In this document: piece after piece, positions 43,968-52,786 of the stretch
Position numbering within the stretch: position 1 is the stretch's first letter
How the letters are laid out: the number at the start of each line of letters is the position of its first letter
Assembly: GCA_036675815.1 (NCBI GenBank)
Contig: JAKFEE010000033.1
Span: 87,675-151,674, forward strand
Reading direction: 5' to 3'
Origin: JAKFEE01 sp036675815
Lineage (GTDB): Bacteria > Pseudomonadota > Alphaproteobacteria > Rhodospirillales > Magnetospirillaceae
DNA: 64,000 nucleotides
The notes under the pieces: generated by a model
The model's database searches: none
The model's input: only the letters and a program-made list of their open reading frames with translations
What the model was told of the DNA's origin: nothing
Made by a program: the position numbers and the translations under genes

Positions 43968-45170
43968 ATGCGGCGGCGGACGGCGGTCATTGCGGCGGTC
44001 ATAGTGGTGGCGGCCCCGGTCTTGGGGCGGACGGCGATCGGTGAACCCCTCGACTTGCGCGATATGCTGCTAAGGCCGGCCTCGCCTTACTTGGCGCGAG
44101 CCGGGGGGGCGGGCTGGGACTTCGGCGGCCAGCCGATCCTCAGCGACAATGGCCACGGCTACACCATTACCGCGCCCGATCTCAGCTACCGCTACGGCGA
44201 TACTGTCGCCCGTTTTGGATCGACGGCGGTTTCGCTGCAGCCGCAGGGTGACGCCTGGAAGGTGCGAGCCACCCCGTCGCGCATCGAGGTTCACGACGCT
44301 GCCGGTGTGGCGCTCGCGGCGACGGCGGCGAAGGCCGTCGTCGAGGGCTTGTGGCTGCCCGAGCGGCACAGCTTCGATGACCTCACCATCAACCTGCACC
44401 AAGTGGACGGGCATCTCCGCGGCGGTCATTCCGTGGCGCTGCAGCAGGTCGCCGGCCGCTTCAAGACCAAGCCGGCCGCAGTATCGGCCGAACGCACCGG
44501 CGCCTTCGGTGGCGACCTCTCGGTGAAGGGTATTCGCGGTGCTGCCGCCGACGGCTCGGTCACCCGCCTCGACCATGCGTCGCTGAGGCTCGACCTCACC
44601 AACATGCAGCAGTCGCCCTTGCTGAACCTGTCATACGGCCATGAGCGCCCTGCCGCCGCCGGTGGGCTGGCGCGTGAATTCGTCCCGACGCGGCTGACCT
44701 TCGACGGGCGTGTGGCGCCGTTTCCCTGGCGCGAGATGTTGCCGCGGCTGCCGGAGCTGCTTGGCCGAATGGCATTGACCGGCGGAAGCGGGGACGTCTC
44801 GGAGGCGCTGGCGCCGTTGGGTGATGTGCTCGGCCGCGCCGGCAGCAGGGCCGAAGTGACCCGCGCCGCCGCCGCTTCTCCATCGCTCACCGCCAACGGC
44901 TCGGGCGATGTCCGCTTCCGGCCCGACGGCCAGGGCGTCGGCGAATTGGTCGTGGAGGTCAAAGGTCTCGACGACCGCCTGAGGAGCCTCAGCCCCAGCG
45001 AGCAGAAGCGGAGCCCCGAGGTGCTTCCGGCGCTGACGCTGATGTCGATGCTGGGGCAGCCCGAGGGGCGGGGGGGCGATCGTGTTCAGCGCTACCATCT
45101 GGAACTGAAGCCCGACGGGGCGATCGCCCTCAACGGCCGCAATTCGGCGGCGCTCAACGTGCTCAGATAG
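43968..45170 (+). CDS. Exported protein of unknown function (possibly DUF2125-like)
   Basis: The protein has 400 residues from ATG 43968 with GGGAGAG upstream. An N-terminal signal peptide or anchor (RRRTAVIAAVIVVAAPVLG) leads into a beta-rich periplasmic body (SVALQQVAGRFKTKPAAVS, HASLRLDLTNM, RYHLELKPDGAIALNG). The architecture recalls AsmA/DUF2125-type alphaproteobacterial proteins, but I cannot confirm the family. Convergent with aspS. Confidence 0.7.
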   Translation: MRRRTAVIAAVIVVAAPVLGRTAIGEPLDLRDMLLRPASPYLARAGGAGWDFGGQPILSDNGHGYTITAPDLSYRYGDTVARFGSTAVSLQPQGDAWKVRATPSRIEVHDAAGVALAATAAKAVVEGLWLPERHSFDDLTINLHQVDGHLRGGHSVALQQVAGRFKTKPAAVSAERTGAFGGDLSVKGIRGAAADGSVTRLDHASLRLDLTNMQQSPLLNLSYGHERPAAAGGLAREFVPTRLTFDGRVAPFPWREMLPRLPELLGRMALTGGSGDVSEALAPLGDVLGRAGSRAEVTRAAAASPSLTANGSGDVRFRPDGQGVGELVVEVKGLDDRLRSLSPSEQKRSPEVLPALTLMSMLGQPEGRGGDRVQRYHLELKPDGAIALNGRNSAALNVLR

Positions 45171-45176
45171 GAAGGG

Positions 45177-45204
45177 GCGGGGCGGGCACGGCGGCCCGCC
45201 CCGC
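45177..45204. terminator. Bidirectional GC hairpin between convergent genes
   Basis: An 11-bp stem (45177-45187 with 45194-45204, loop ACGGCG) fills the 40-base gap between the 43968 gene and aspS. There is no T-tract, so it may act as a bidirectional pause or mRNA 3' end protector. Confidence 0.5.
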
Positions 45205-45210
45205 TCCTCC

Positions 45211-46998
45211 TCAGCCCTCTTTCTTCGGCTTGGGCAAGTCCAGCTTGAGGTGCAGTTCTTTGAGGCGCTCGGGTGCGACCTCGGCCGGCGCCTGCATCAA
45301 CAGGTCCTGGGCCTGCTGATTCATCGGGAACAGGATGACCTCGCGGATATTGGGCTCGTCGGCCAACAGCATGACGATGCGGTCGATGCCCGGGGCCGAG
45401 CCGCCATGCGGCGGCGCGCCGTAGCGGAAGGCATTGAGCATGCCGCCGAAGCGGGCCTCGACTTCCTCGGGCGGATAGCCGGCGATGGCGAAAGCCTTGA
45501 GCATGATGTCGGGACGATGATTGCGGATGGCCCCCGACGACAGCTCGACGCCGTTGCAGACGATGTCGTACTGGAAGGCCTTGATTTCCAGCGGGTCCTT
45601 CTCGAGCAGCGCCTCCATGCCGCCCTGCGGCATCGAGAACGGGTTGTGCGAGAACTCGATCAACCCGGTGTCCTCGTTCAGCTCGTACATCGGGAAATCG
45701 ACGGTCCAGCAGAACTTGAACACGTCCTTCTCCAGCAGGTCGAGTTCGTTGCACACCTTGGTGCGCACGCTGCCGGCGAACTTCTCGGCCGCACCCTTCT
45801 TGTCGCAGACGAAGAACACGGCGTCGCCGGCCTTGGCGCCGACAGCCGACCGGATGGCGTCGATGCGGCCCTCTTCCAGGTTCTTGGCGATCGGGCCCTT
45901 GGCGCCGTCGGCGGCGAACTGGATGTAGCCGAGGCCGCCGGCGCCCTGCTCGCGCGCCCAGTCGTTGAGCTTGTCGAAGAACGACCGCGGACGGTCGGCG
46001 GCGCCGGTGGCGGGGATGGCGCGGACGATGGCGCCCTTCTCGATGGCCTTGGCGAAGATGCCGAAGTTGGAGCCGCGGAAGGCCTCGGTGACGTCGGCGA
46101 TGATCAGCGGATTGCGCAGATCGGGCTTATCGGTGCCGTATTTCAGCATCGAGTCGTCATAGGTAATGCGCGGGAACGGCGCCGAAGTCACCTTGCGGCC
46201 GCCGCCGAATTCCTCGAACACGCCCTGCAGCACCGGCTCGATGGCGGCGAAGACGTCGTCCTGGGTGACGTAGCTCATCTCGAAGTCGAGCTGATAGAAC
46301 TCGCCAGGGCTACGGTCGGCGCGGCCGGCCTCGTCGCGGAAACACGGCGCCACCTGGAAATACTTGTCGAAGCCTGCGACCATCAGCAGCTGCTTGAACT
46401 GCTGCGGTGCCTGCGGCAGCGCGTAGAACTTGCCGGGGTGGAGGCGCGACGGCACCAGGTAGTCGCGCGCGCCTTCCGGGCTGGAGGCGGTGAGGATCGG
46501 CGTCTGGTACTCGACGAAGCCCTGGTCGATCATGCGCCGGCGCAACGAGGCGATGACCTGGCTGCGCAGCAGCATGTTGGCATGCACCTCTTCGCGGCGC
46601 AGGTCGAGGAAGCGGTAGCGCAGGCGCATGTCCTCGGGGTAATCGTGCTCGCCCGCCACCTGCATCGGCAGCACCTCGGCCACCGATTGCACGGTCACCG
46701 ACATGACCTGCACCTCGATCTCGCCGGTCGGCAGCTTGGGATTGACCGTCTCGGGCGAACGCCGCACCACCTTGCCGCTGATGGTGATGACGCTTTCCGG
46801 CCGCACCCCTTCGAGCACCTTGAAGATCGGGCTGGAAACGTCGACCACCGCCTGGGTGAGGCCATAGTGATCGCGCAGATCGACGAACAACAGGTTGCCA
46901 TGATCGCGCTTGCGGTGTACCCACCCCGACAGTCGCGCCGGCTGCCCGGCGTCCTCGATGCGCAAGTGGCCGCAGGTGTGGGTGCGATACGGGTGCAT
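45211..46998 (-). CDS. aspS: Aspartyl-tRNA synthetase
   Basis: The protein has 595 residues. An OB anticodon-binding domain (GWVHRKRDHGNLLFVDLRDHYG) is followed by class II motif 2 (FRDEAGRADRSPGEFYQLDFEMS) and motif 3 (GSAPGIDRIVMLL), plus the bacterial GAD insertion (around residues 285-420). It charges tRNA-Asp, possibly also tRNA-Asn in bacteria lacking AsnRS. GGAAGGAT precedes the ATG. Confidence 0.98.
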   Translation of the reverse strand: MHPYRTHTCGHLRIEDAGQPARLSGWVHRKRDHGNLLFVDLRDHYGLTQAVVDVSSPIFKVLEGVRPESVITISGKVVRRSPETVNPKLPTGEIEVQVMSVTVQSVAEVLPMQVAGEHDYPEDMRLRYRFLDLRREEVHANMLLRSQVIASLRRRMIDQGFVEYQTPILTASSPEGARDYLVPSRLHPGKFYALPQAPQQFKQLLMVAGFDKYFQVAPCFRDEAGRADRSPGEFYQLDFEMSYVTQDDVFAAIEPVLQGVFEEFGGGRKVTSAPFPRITYDDSMLKYGTDKPDLRNPLIIADVTEAFRGSNFGIFAKAIEKGAIVRAIPATGAADRPRSFFDKLNDWAREQGAGGLGYIQFAADGAKGPIAKNLEEGRIDAIRSAVGAKAGDAVFFVCDKKGAAEKFAGSVRTKVCNELDLLEKDVFKFCWTVDFPMYELNEDTGLIEFSHNPFSMPQGGMEALLEKDPLEIKAFQYDIVCNGVELSSGAIRNHRPDIMLKAFAIAGYPPEEVEARFGGMLNAFRYGAPPHGGSAPGIDRIVMLLADEPNIREVILFPMNQQAQDLLMQAPAEVAPERLKELHLKLDLPKPKKEG

Positions 46999-47097
46999 GG
47001 TATCCTTCCGTCAATCCGTCCGGGGAGCTTACGAAAGCCGGAAAGGACGCATGACCGCCGGGTGTTGTCAATACGTCAATCGAGGCGACGCGCTCCG

Positions 47098-47178
47098 ATG
47101 AGCAACCGCCACGGGCCGCGACGCCTTGCGGCGACCGCCTCATTGCCCAGCTCTGCGGGCAAGGAGCGGACGCCGTGA
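47098..47178 (+). CDS. Possible 26-codon leader ORF before the exporter gene
   Basis: ATG 47098 opens MSNRHGPRRLAATASL... and its TGA overlaps the GTG of the TauE/SafE gene (GTGA). The only upstream purine stretch is GAGGCG. The overlap suggests translational coupling, but the peptide has no recognisable features and may be fortuitous. Confidence 0.3.
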   Translation: MSNRHGPRRLAATASLPSSAGKERTP

Positions 47179-48089
47179 GCATCTACCTGCCGATCGCCGG
47201 CCTGTCGGTCGATATCTTCATGCTGCTGGGGCTTGGCGGCGGCATCGGCTTCCTGTCGGGGCTGCTGGGCGTCGGCGGCGGGTTCCTGCTGACGCCGCTG
47301 CTGATCCTCTTGGGCATCCCCCCGGCGATCGCCGTGGGCACTGGCGCCAACCATCTGCTGGGGGCGTCGCTGTCGGGGCTCATGGCCCATTGGCGGCGGG
47401 GCAATGTCGACCTGCCGATGGGTATGGTATTGCTGGCAGGCGGCATGGTTGGATCGAGCGTCGGCGTCTGGCTGTTTCGCCAGCTGCAGTCCATCGGCCA
47501 GGTCGATCTTGCCATTTCGCTCATCTACGTCGTGGTGCTGGGCTCGATCGGCGGCTTCATGGCCCGCGACAGCATCTACACCCTGGCCCGGCGCCGCCTG
47601 GCGACGGGACGGCGCAAGCTGCACGTCCACACCTGGGCGCACGGCTTGCCGTTCAAGATGCGCTTCCGCCGCTCGAAGCTCTACATCAGCGCCTTGCTGC
47701 CGCTGGCCGTCGGATTCGTCGTCGGGCTGCTGACGTCGGTCATGGGCGTGGGTGGCGGGTTCGTCATGGTCCCGGCGATGATCTACCTGCTCGGCATGCC
47801 GACCTCGGTGGTGATCGGCACGTCCCTGTTCCAGGTGGTGTTCGTCGCCGCCAACACGACGATCCTGCAGGCCTGGGCCAACCATACGGTCGATGCCATG
47901 CTGGCGCTGGTCTTGCTGGTCGGCGGCGTCGTGGGTGCCCAGTTCGGGGCGCGCTGGAGCACCAAGGTGCCGGCCGATCTGTTGCGCGCCCTGCTGGCGC
48001 TGATCGTGCTGGCGGTGGCGGTCAAGATGGGCCTGGATCTGACGCTGACCCCCGAAGACCGTTATTCGCTGGAGGTCGTTGCCGAATAG
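47175..48089 (+). CDS. TauE/SafE-family sulfite or sulfur-anion exporter
   Basis: The protein has 304 residues from GTG 47175 (AAGGAG 8 bases before). Eight or nine membrane segments; GGGIGFLSGLLGVGGGFLLTPLL and its second-half repeat GLLTSVMGVGGGFVMVPAMIYLLG show the duplicated family motif. A cytoplasmic loop of ~40 residues (YTLARRRLATGRRKLHVHTW) separates the halves. Substrate is uncertain. Confidence 0.9.
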   Translation: MSIYLPIAGLSVDIFMLLGLGGGIGFLSGLLGVGGGFLLTPLLILLGIPPAIAVGTGANHLLGASLSGLMAHWRRGNVDLPMGMVLLAGGMVGSSVGVWLFRQLQSIGQVDLAISLIYVVVLGSIGGFMARDSIYTLARRRLATGRRKLHVHTWAHGLPFKMRFRRSKLYISALLPLAVGFVVGLLTSVMGVGGGFVMVPAMIYLLGMPTSVVIGTSLFQVVFVAANTTILQAWANHTVDAMLALVLLVGGVVGAQFGARWSTKVPADLLRALLALIVLAVAVKMGLDLTLTPEDRYSLEVVAE

Positions 48090-48116
48090 GTATGTGTCCC
48101 AGAGCGGCGCTGCGTC

Positions 48117-48144
48117 TTGCGCCGCCTTCAACATTCCGTATATA
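48117..48144 (+). promoter_or_regulatory. Candidate promoter of rnd, near-leaderless
   Basis: TTGCGC (48117-48122) and TATATA (48139-48144) are 16 bases apart, placing the start of transcription near 48151, only a few bases before the rnd ATG at 48155. Confidence 0.4.
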
Positions 48145-48154
48145 GCAGACTTCC

Positions 48155-49357
48155 ATGGAGCCTATAGCCGACACCCAGTCGCTGATCGCGTTCTGCGACC
48201 GTCTCAAACAGTCCGCCTTCGTCACCGTCGACACCGAATTCGTGCGTGAGAAGACGTACTATCCGCAACTGTGTCTGGTCCAGTTGGCGGGAGCCGATGA
48301 AGCCCGCGTCGTCGATGCGCTGGCGCCCGGCATCGATCTCGGGCCACTGTTCGACCTGATGACCCATCCCGGGGTGTTGAAGGTCTTTCACGCGGCGCGC
48401 CAGGATATCGAGATTTTCCTTCACCTGTCGGGCCAAATCCCGGCGCCGCTGTTCGACACCCAGATTGCCGCCATGGTCTGCGGCTTCGGCGATGCCGTTG
48501 GCTACGAAACCCTGGCGGCGCAGTTGGCGCGGGCCCGCATCGACAAGTCGATGCGCTTCACCGATTGGACGCAGCGACCGCTGATCGACCGCCAACTGCA
48601 CTACGCCCTGGCCGATGTCACCCATCTGCGCGTCGCCTACGAGAAGCTGCGCCGAAAGCTCGACAAGAACGGGCGTCTGCATTGGCTCGAGGAAGAGATG
48701 GCGGAATTGACCAATCCCGCCACCTACCGCACTGCGCCCGAAGACGCGTGGCGGCGCCTGAAGCCGCGCTCGTCCAGCCCGCGCTTTCTCGCCATCCTGC
48801 GCGAGGTCGCGGCGTGGCGCGAGCGCGAGGCACGCGAGCGCGATCTGCCGCGTCAGCGCGTCGTGCGTGACGAGACCCTGACGGAGATCGCCGCGCATCA
48901 TCCGACGACGGCGACCGACCTCGTTCGCGTGCGCGGTCTGGGCAAGGGACAGATCGAGGGCCGCGTCGGCGCCGCCGTCATCGAGGCCGTCGGCCGCGCC
49001 TTGGCCTTGCCGGAAGACATGTGCCCGAAACCGGCCGAGAAGGTCGATCTGCCCAAGGGCCTCGGCCCGGTGGTCGATCTCCTCAAGGTCCTGCTCAAGC
49101 TCAAATGTGACGAGCACGACGTCGCCCAGAAGCTGATCGCCAACACCTCGGATCTCGAGGCGATCGCCGCCGACGACCATGCCTCGGTGTCGGCGTTACA
49201 TGGCTGGCGGCGCGAACTGTTCGGAGAGGATGCGCTGAAGCTGAAGCACGGCCGCATCGCCTTGGGCCTCGCCCCCAGCGGCCGCCGCCTGCGCATGCTC
49301 CCGGTCTCCGCCGACCTCCCCCCCATCGAAGAAGCCGAGATCAAGCCCGACGATTGA
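48155..49357 (+). CDS. rnd: Ribonuclease D
   Basis: The protein has 400 residues. DEDD exonuclease motifs include FVTVDTEFVREKTYYPQL, FHAARQDIEIF and a C-terminal YALADVTHL. One HRDC domain lies around residues 205-290 (RQRVVRDETLTEIAAHHPTT). It trims 3' ends of tRNA and other small RNAs. No clear ribosome binding site precedes the ATG. Confidence 0.94.
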   Translation: MEPIADTQSLIAFCDRLKQSAFVTVDTEFVREKTYYPQLCLVQLAGADEARVVDALAPGIDLGPLFDLMTHPGVLKVFHAARQDIEIFLHLSGQIPAPLFDTQIAAMVCGFGDAVGYETLAAQLARARIDKSMRFTDWTQRPLIDRQLHYALADVTHLRVAYEKLRRKLDKNGRLHWLEEEMAELTNPATYRTAPEDAWRRLKPRSSSPRFLAILREVAAWREREARERDLPRQRVVRDETLTEIAAHHPTTATDLVRVRGLGKGQIEGRVGAAVIEAVGRALALPEDMCPKPAEKVDLPKGLGPVVDLLKVLLKLKCDEHDVAQKLIANTSDLEAIAADDHASVSALHGWRRELFGEDALKLKHGRIALGLAPSGRRLRMLPVSADLPPIEEAEIKPDD

Positions 49358-49486
49358 TCGCGGCCTGTATCTGTTGCAACGAAGGTGGTAGGGGCACTCA
49401 TCGGAAGAGGCAACCGACAACCCGGCTGAACCGATGGTCAAGCCGCCGGCGACGGCTATCTTCGGAACTCCAGCTGGAGGGCGCTC

Positions 49487-50950
49487 GTGTCGCAAGTCCG
49501 AAGCTCCGTCTTTTGGTGTGCGCTCGCCAGTTATTCGGCCTTTGCCCTCCAGTTCACGACGACCATCGTCCTGGCGCGACTGCTGACGCCTGAGGAAATC
49601 GGCATCTTTTCGGTCAGCATGGCCTTGACCACGATCGTTGCCTCCATCCGTGAGTTCGGCGTCGCCAATTACCTCATCCAGGCTCCCACCGTCGACAAGC
49701 AGACGCTGCGCCAGAGCCAAGCGGTCTGCTTCGCCATCGCCTGGCCCTTGGCCGCCCTGATCTATGGGGCGCGCGACGCCGTCGCCGCCTTTTACGGCGA
49801 GCCCGGCGTGGCGCGCGTCATGGCGGTCCTGGCCATCGTCTTCTTGTTGATGCCGATCGGCTTGGTCGCCAGGGCCATGATCACGCGCGAGCTGCAGTTC
49901 AAGACCCTGTTCGTGGTGCAGGTGTCGATGGTGGCGATGCAAGCCATCACCGCCATCCTCACCGCGCGGTACGGCGCCGGCTACATGAGCATGGCCTGGG
50001 GCCAGTTGGCGGCACAGCTGACCACCATCCTGGTGCTCGCCATCCTGCGCCCGCGCCACGTCTTCTTGCGGCCGAGCTTCCGCGGATGGCTGCCGGTGCT
50101 GACATTCGGTGCCTACAACAGCTCGACGAACTGCCTGATGCAGGCCGGCATCTATGTTCCCGACATGATTATCGGGCGCTTGTTGGGGTTCGGCGCCGTC
50201 GCGTACTATACCCGGGCGCTTGGATTGACCGGGCTCTACGAAATGGCCATCGCCGCGGTCGTGCTGCCCATCGCCTTCCCCGTCTTCGCCGCCGCCCGCC
50301 ACCAGGGCCGCGACGTGACCGCTGGGTTCCTGCACGCACTGTCCTTGGTCACCGGCTTTGGGCTGCCGTTCTTCGCCTGCCTCGGGGTGCTGGCCGAGCC
50401 GATCGTCCTGCTGCTGTTTGGCGACCCCTGGCGACCCGCGGTGCCGGTCCTGCAGATCCTATGTGTCGCGTTTTCGCTGACCACCTTCACCGGTCTGGCG
50501 TCGCAGGCGATCATCGCCTTCGGTGCCGTGCGCGAGAATCTCATTCGCACGATCATCGTCCAGGGAACCAGCGTCACGTTGGTCGCCTTCGCCTCGTTGC
50601 ACGGTATCGAGGCCGTCGCCGCAACCCAGATAGCCAGTACCGTGCTCGGCGCGGTGTTGAGTGCCCACTTGCTGCGGCAACTGTTCGGCCTGCGGGCAAG
50701 AGAGATCGTCGGCGCCAGCCTCGGCAGCTTAAAACTCGCCGGGGCTGCCGCGACCGGCGCCGCGACGCTGTCCTTCCTGGCGGCGGCGGATGCCGCACCG
50801 GTTCTGGCGCAGGCCCTGGCCGGGGGGGCCGGTGCCGCCGGCGGCTGGCTGGTTGCGCTGTTCGCCTTCGACCATCCGGCCAAGCGGGAAATCCAGCAGG
50901 TATTGCGGCGGCGCCTGCCCCGGCGTGCCGTCGGCTTGGCCGGCGAATAG
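49487..50950 (+). CDS. Polysaccharide flippase (Wzx/O-antigen transporter-like)
   Basis: The protein has 487 residues from GTG 49487 with GGAGG upstream. About 12 membrane segments; the opening SYSAFALQFTTTIVLARLLTPEEIGIFSV and GVANYLIQ are classic of the polysaccharide-synthesis (MOP) family. It would flip a lipid-linked sugar unit across the inner membrane. UDP-glucuronate decarboxylase lies 1.8 kb downstream, so a xylose-containing surface polymer is plausible. No glycosyltransferase is in the window. Confidence 0.9.
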   Translation: MSQVRSSVFWCALASYSAFALQFTTTIVLARLLTPEEIGIFSVSMALTTIVASIREFGVANYLIQAPTVDKQTLRQSQAVCFAIAWPLAALIYGARDAVAAFYGEPGVARVMAVLAIVFLLMPIGLVARAMITRELQFKTLFVVQVSMVAMQAITAILTARYGAGYMSMAWGQLAAQLTTILVLAILRPRHVFLRPSFRGWLPVLTFGAYNSSTNCLMQAGIYVPDMIIGRLLGFGAVAYYTRALGLTGLYEMAIAAVVLPIAFPVFAAARHQGRDVTAGFLHALSLVTGFGLPFFACLGVLAEPIVLLLFGDPWRPAVPVLQILCVAFSLTTFTGLASQAIIAFGAVRENLIRTIIVQGTSVTLVAFASLHGIEAVAATQIASTVLGAVLSAHLLRQLFGLRAREIVGASLGSLKLAGAAATGAATLSFLAAADAAPVLAQALAGGAGAAGGWLVALFAFDHPAKREIQQVLRRRLPRRAVGLAGE

Positions 50951-51082
50951 CAGCTCCGCACGGGGATCGGTCCAGGGTTGTCGAGTGGTGCCGTGCATTT
51001 CCAGCCCATACCGCTTATGAGTGCAGGCGGCGTGGAGAACGGCGCCACGATCCTCGGGTTGACCCTATAAATCGGGAGGACC

Positions 51083-51292
51083 ATGAAGAGCGGCGCCGCC
51101 CTTATTCTGTGCCCCTCGTGCGCGGGACTGACCGCGCAGACGGTGGCGATCATTGGCGAGGAAGGCTTCGTGTATTGCCACGTGTGCCACGCCATTCGCG
51201 TGGCCGAAGGCAGAGAGATCCCCGACGATTTCGACTGGTCGCCATCAGTGCCCCAGTCCTCCGGTTCCGGAGTCGCATCGGACCGGGATTAA
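51083..51292 (+). CDS. Small zinc-ribbon-like protein, 69 aa
   Basis: CPSC (residue ~10) and CHVC (residue ~33) form two CxxC knuckles, with VAIIGEEGFVYCHVCHAIRVAEG between and after. GGGAGG lies 6 bases before the ATG. The C-terminal ~20 residues are Ser/Pro-rich and disordered. It probably binds one Zn ion; partner unknown. Confidence 0.65.
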   Translation: MKSGAALILCPSCAGLTAQTVAIIGEEGFVYCHVCHAIRVAEGREIPDDFDWSPSVPQSSGSGVASDRD

Positions 51293-51368
51293 ATCGACGG
51301 CATTTCCGGGGCAGGCGAGGGGCAGTCGAACAGCCTCGGCGCGCCCTGGAAACAGGCCCGAAACAGGG

Positions 51369-51398
51369 TTGACAGACCCGGCGAAAGATCATTATTGG
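51369..51398 (+). promoter_or_regulatory. Candidate promoter of the PLP decarboxylase
   Basis: A consensus-perfect TTGACA (51369-51374) and TATTGG (51393-51398) are 18 bases apart, about 75 bases before the ATG. Confidence 0.4.
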
Positions 51399-51478
51399 GC
51401 CTACCCCAACGAACCAAAGCACGGCGTCCAGGCACGGCAGAGGCGAGGCGGGTTACCCCATGCTGCATGAGGGCAACC

Positions 51479-52621
51479 ATGACCAATCGTTTCCAGGACG
51501 CCGAGGCGGTCCTTGCCGCTCGCCGTCCCCGAGATCCCCTATTCCTCCTGAATCTCGATGCGGCCCATGTTGCGGCGCGTCGCGCCGTCGAGCTGTTTCC
51601 CGGCAACGTCGCGTATGCCGTCAAGGTGTGCGACGTTCCCCAGGTCCTGATGGCGATGCATCAGGCGGGGGTGTGTGATTGGGATGTGGCGTCGATCCAT
51701 GAGGTGCGTGCCCTGCGCCAACTGCTGCCCCAGACGACCCTCCATTACATGAATCCGGTCAAATCGGCCGGCCACATCGCCGAAGCCTATGACCTGGGCG
51801 TGCGCAACTATGCCTTCGACTGCGAGCGTGAATTGCGCAAGATCGCCGAGGCGACGGGCGGCGACCGCAACGTCGTTCCCGTGCTGCGTCTTGCCGTGCC
51901 CAACGACAAGGCGATGTTCCCTCTCGATGGCAAATTCGGCTGCGACGAGGCCGAGGCCGTACGCTTGTTGGGCCTGGCGAAAACCCTCGGCTACCGAGTT
52001 GGCGTCACGTTCCACGTCGGCTCGCAATGCGAGAACGCCGAGGCGTACCGGGTGGCCACCGATATCGCCTGCCGCGCCGCCTTAGCCGCCGTCGTCGAGC
52101 CGCACGTCATCGATATCGGCGGCGGTTTTCCGGCCCCCTACAGCGGTCACGAACCCAGCTTCGCCGCGTGCATCGCCGCCGCCAAGGAGGTGCTGGATCG
52201 CTGGTTCCCTCACTACCGCGGCACGTTCCAGTGCGAACCGGGAAGGCTAGTGGCCGCCCCGGCCGCATCCGTCCTGGTGCGGGTCGAATTGCGCAAGGAG
52301 CAGGCCCTCTACCTCAACGACGGCTATTACGGGCTGTTGAGCGAGTTGAAGTGGATGCCGGGCATGCATCCGGTGCGCCTGGTGCGGCCCGGCGAGGCAC
52401 CGCAGGCGCCATTGGCGTCATTCTCGTTCTTCGGCCCGACCTGCGACACCCACGATGCCATGGATGGGCCTTATCTGTTGCCCGACGACATCGCCGAGGG
52501 CGATTGGCTCGAGATCTCTCTGATGGGGGCCTATTCGGCCGTTCTCGCCAGCCAATTCAACGGCTTCCCTGCGGCCCAGGTGATCGAGATTACCGGCCCG
52601 CGGATGGCTGTGGCGGCATAA
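51479..52621 (+). CDS. Ornithine/lysine-type decarboxylase, PLP fold type III
   Basis: The protein has 380 residues from ATG 51479 (an in-frame ATG lies at 51467). The PLP lysine is in NVAYAVKVCD, HVGSQCEN and DIGGGFPAPY follow, EPGR binds the phosphate, and the second-site Cys is in GPTCDTHD. This is the eukaryotic-like ornithine decarboxylase family, giving putrescine; lysine or diaminopimelate as substrate cannot be excluded. It stands alone behind its own candidate promoter. Confidence 0.88.
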   Translation: MTNRFQDAEAVLAARRPRDPLFLLNLDAAHVAARRAVELFPGNVAYAVKVCDVPQVLMAMHQAGVCDWDVASIHEVRALRQLLPQTTLHYMNPVKSAGHIAEAYDLGVRNYAFDCERELRKIAEATGGDRNVVPVLRLAVPNDKAMFPLDGKFGCDEAEAVRLLGLAKTLGYRVGVTFHVGSQCENAEAYRVATDIACRAALAAVVEPHVIDIGGGFPAPYSGHEPSFAACIAAAKEVLDRWFPHYRGTFQCEPGRLVAAPAASVLVRVELRKEQALYLNDGYYGLLSELKWMPGMHPVRLVRPGEAPQAPLASFSFFGPTCDTHDAMDGPYLLPDDIAEGDWLEISLMGAYSAVLASQFNGFPAAQVIEITGPRMAVAA

Positions 52622-52655
52622 GCGCAGCCCGGCTCAGGTTGCGTTTCTTCACATC

Positions 52656-52685
52656 TTGACGGGGTCCGCGGCCTGCCGGTCTACT
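52656..52685 (+). promoter_or_regulatory. Candidate promoter of the UDP-glucuronate decarboxylase
   Basis: TTGACG (52656-52661) and TCTACT (52680-52685) are 18 bases apart, about 100 bases upstream of the ATG. Confidence 0.35.
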
Positions 52686-52786
52686 GCGGCGATGCCAGCA
52701 GTGCGGGTGCTGCGTGCTGTGGGCAATCGAGCGCCTCGGGCGGTAGTCGTCTAAATGCCGCCATCAACTCTGCGGAAGGTAAAGCG

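Noticed and set aside
46999..47097. TTGACGTATTGACA on the minus strand as an aspS promoter
   Set aside because: Good -35-like boxes, but no acceptable -10 at 16-18 bases.
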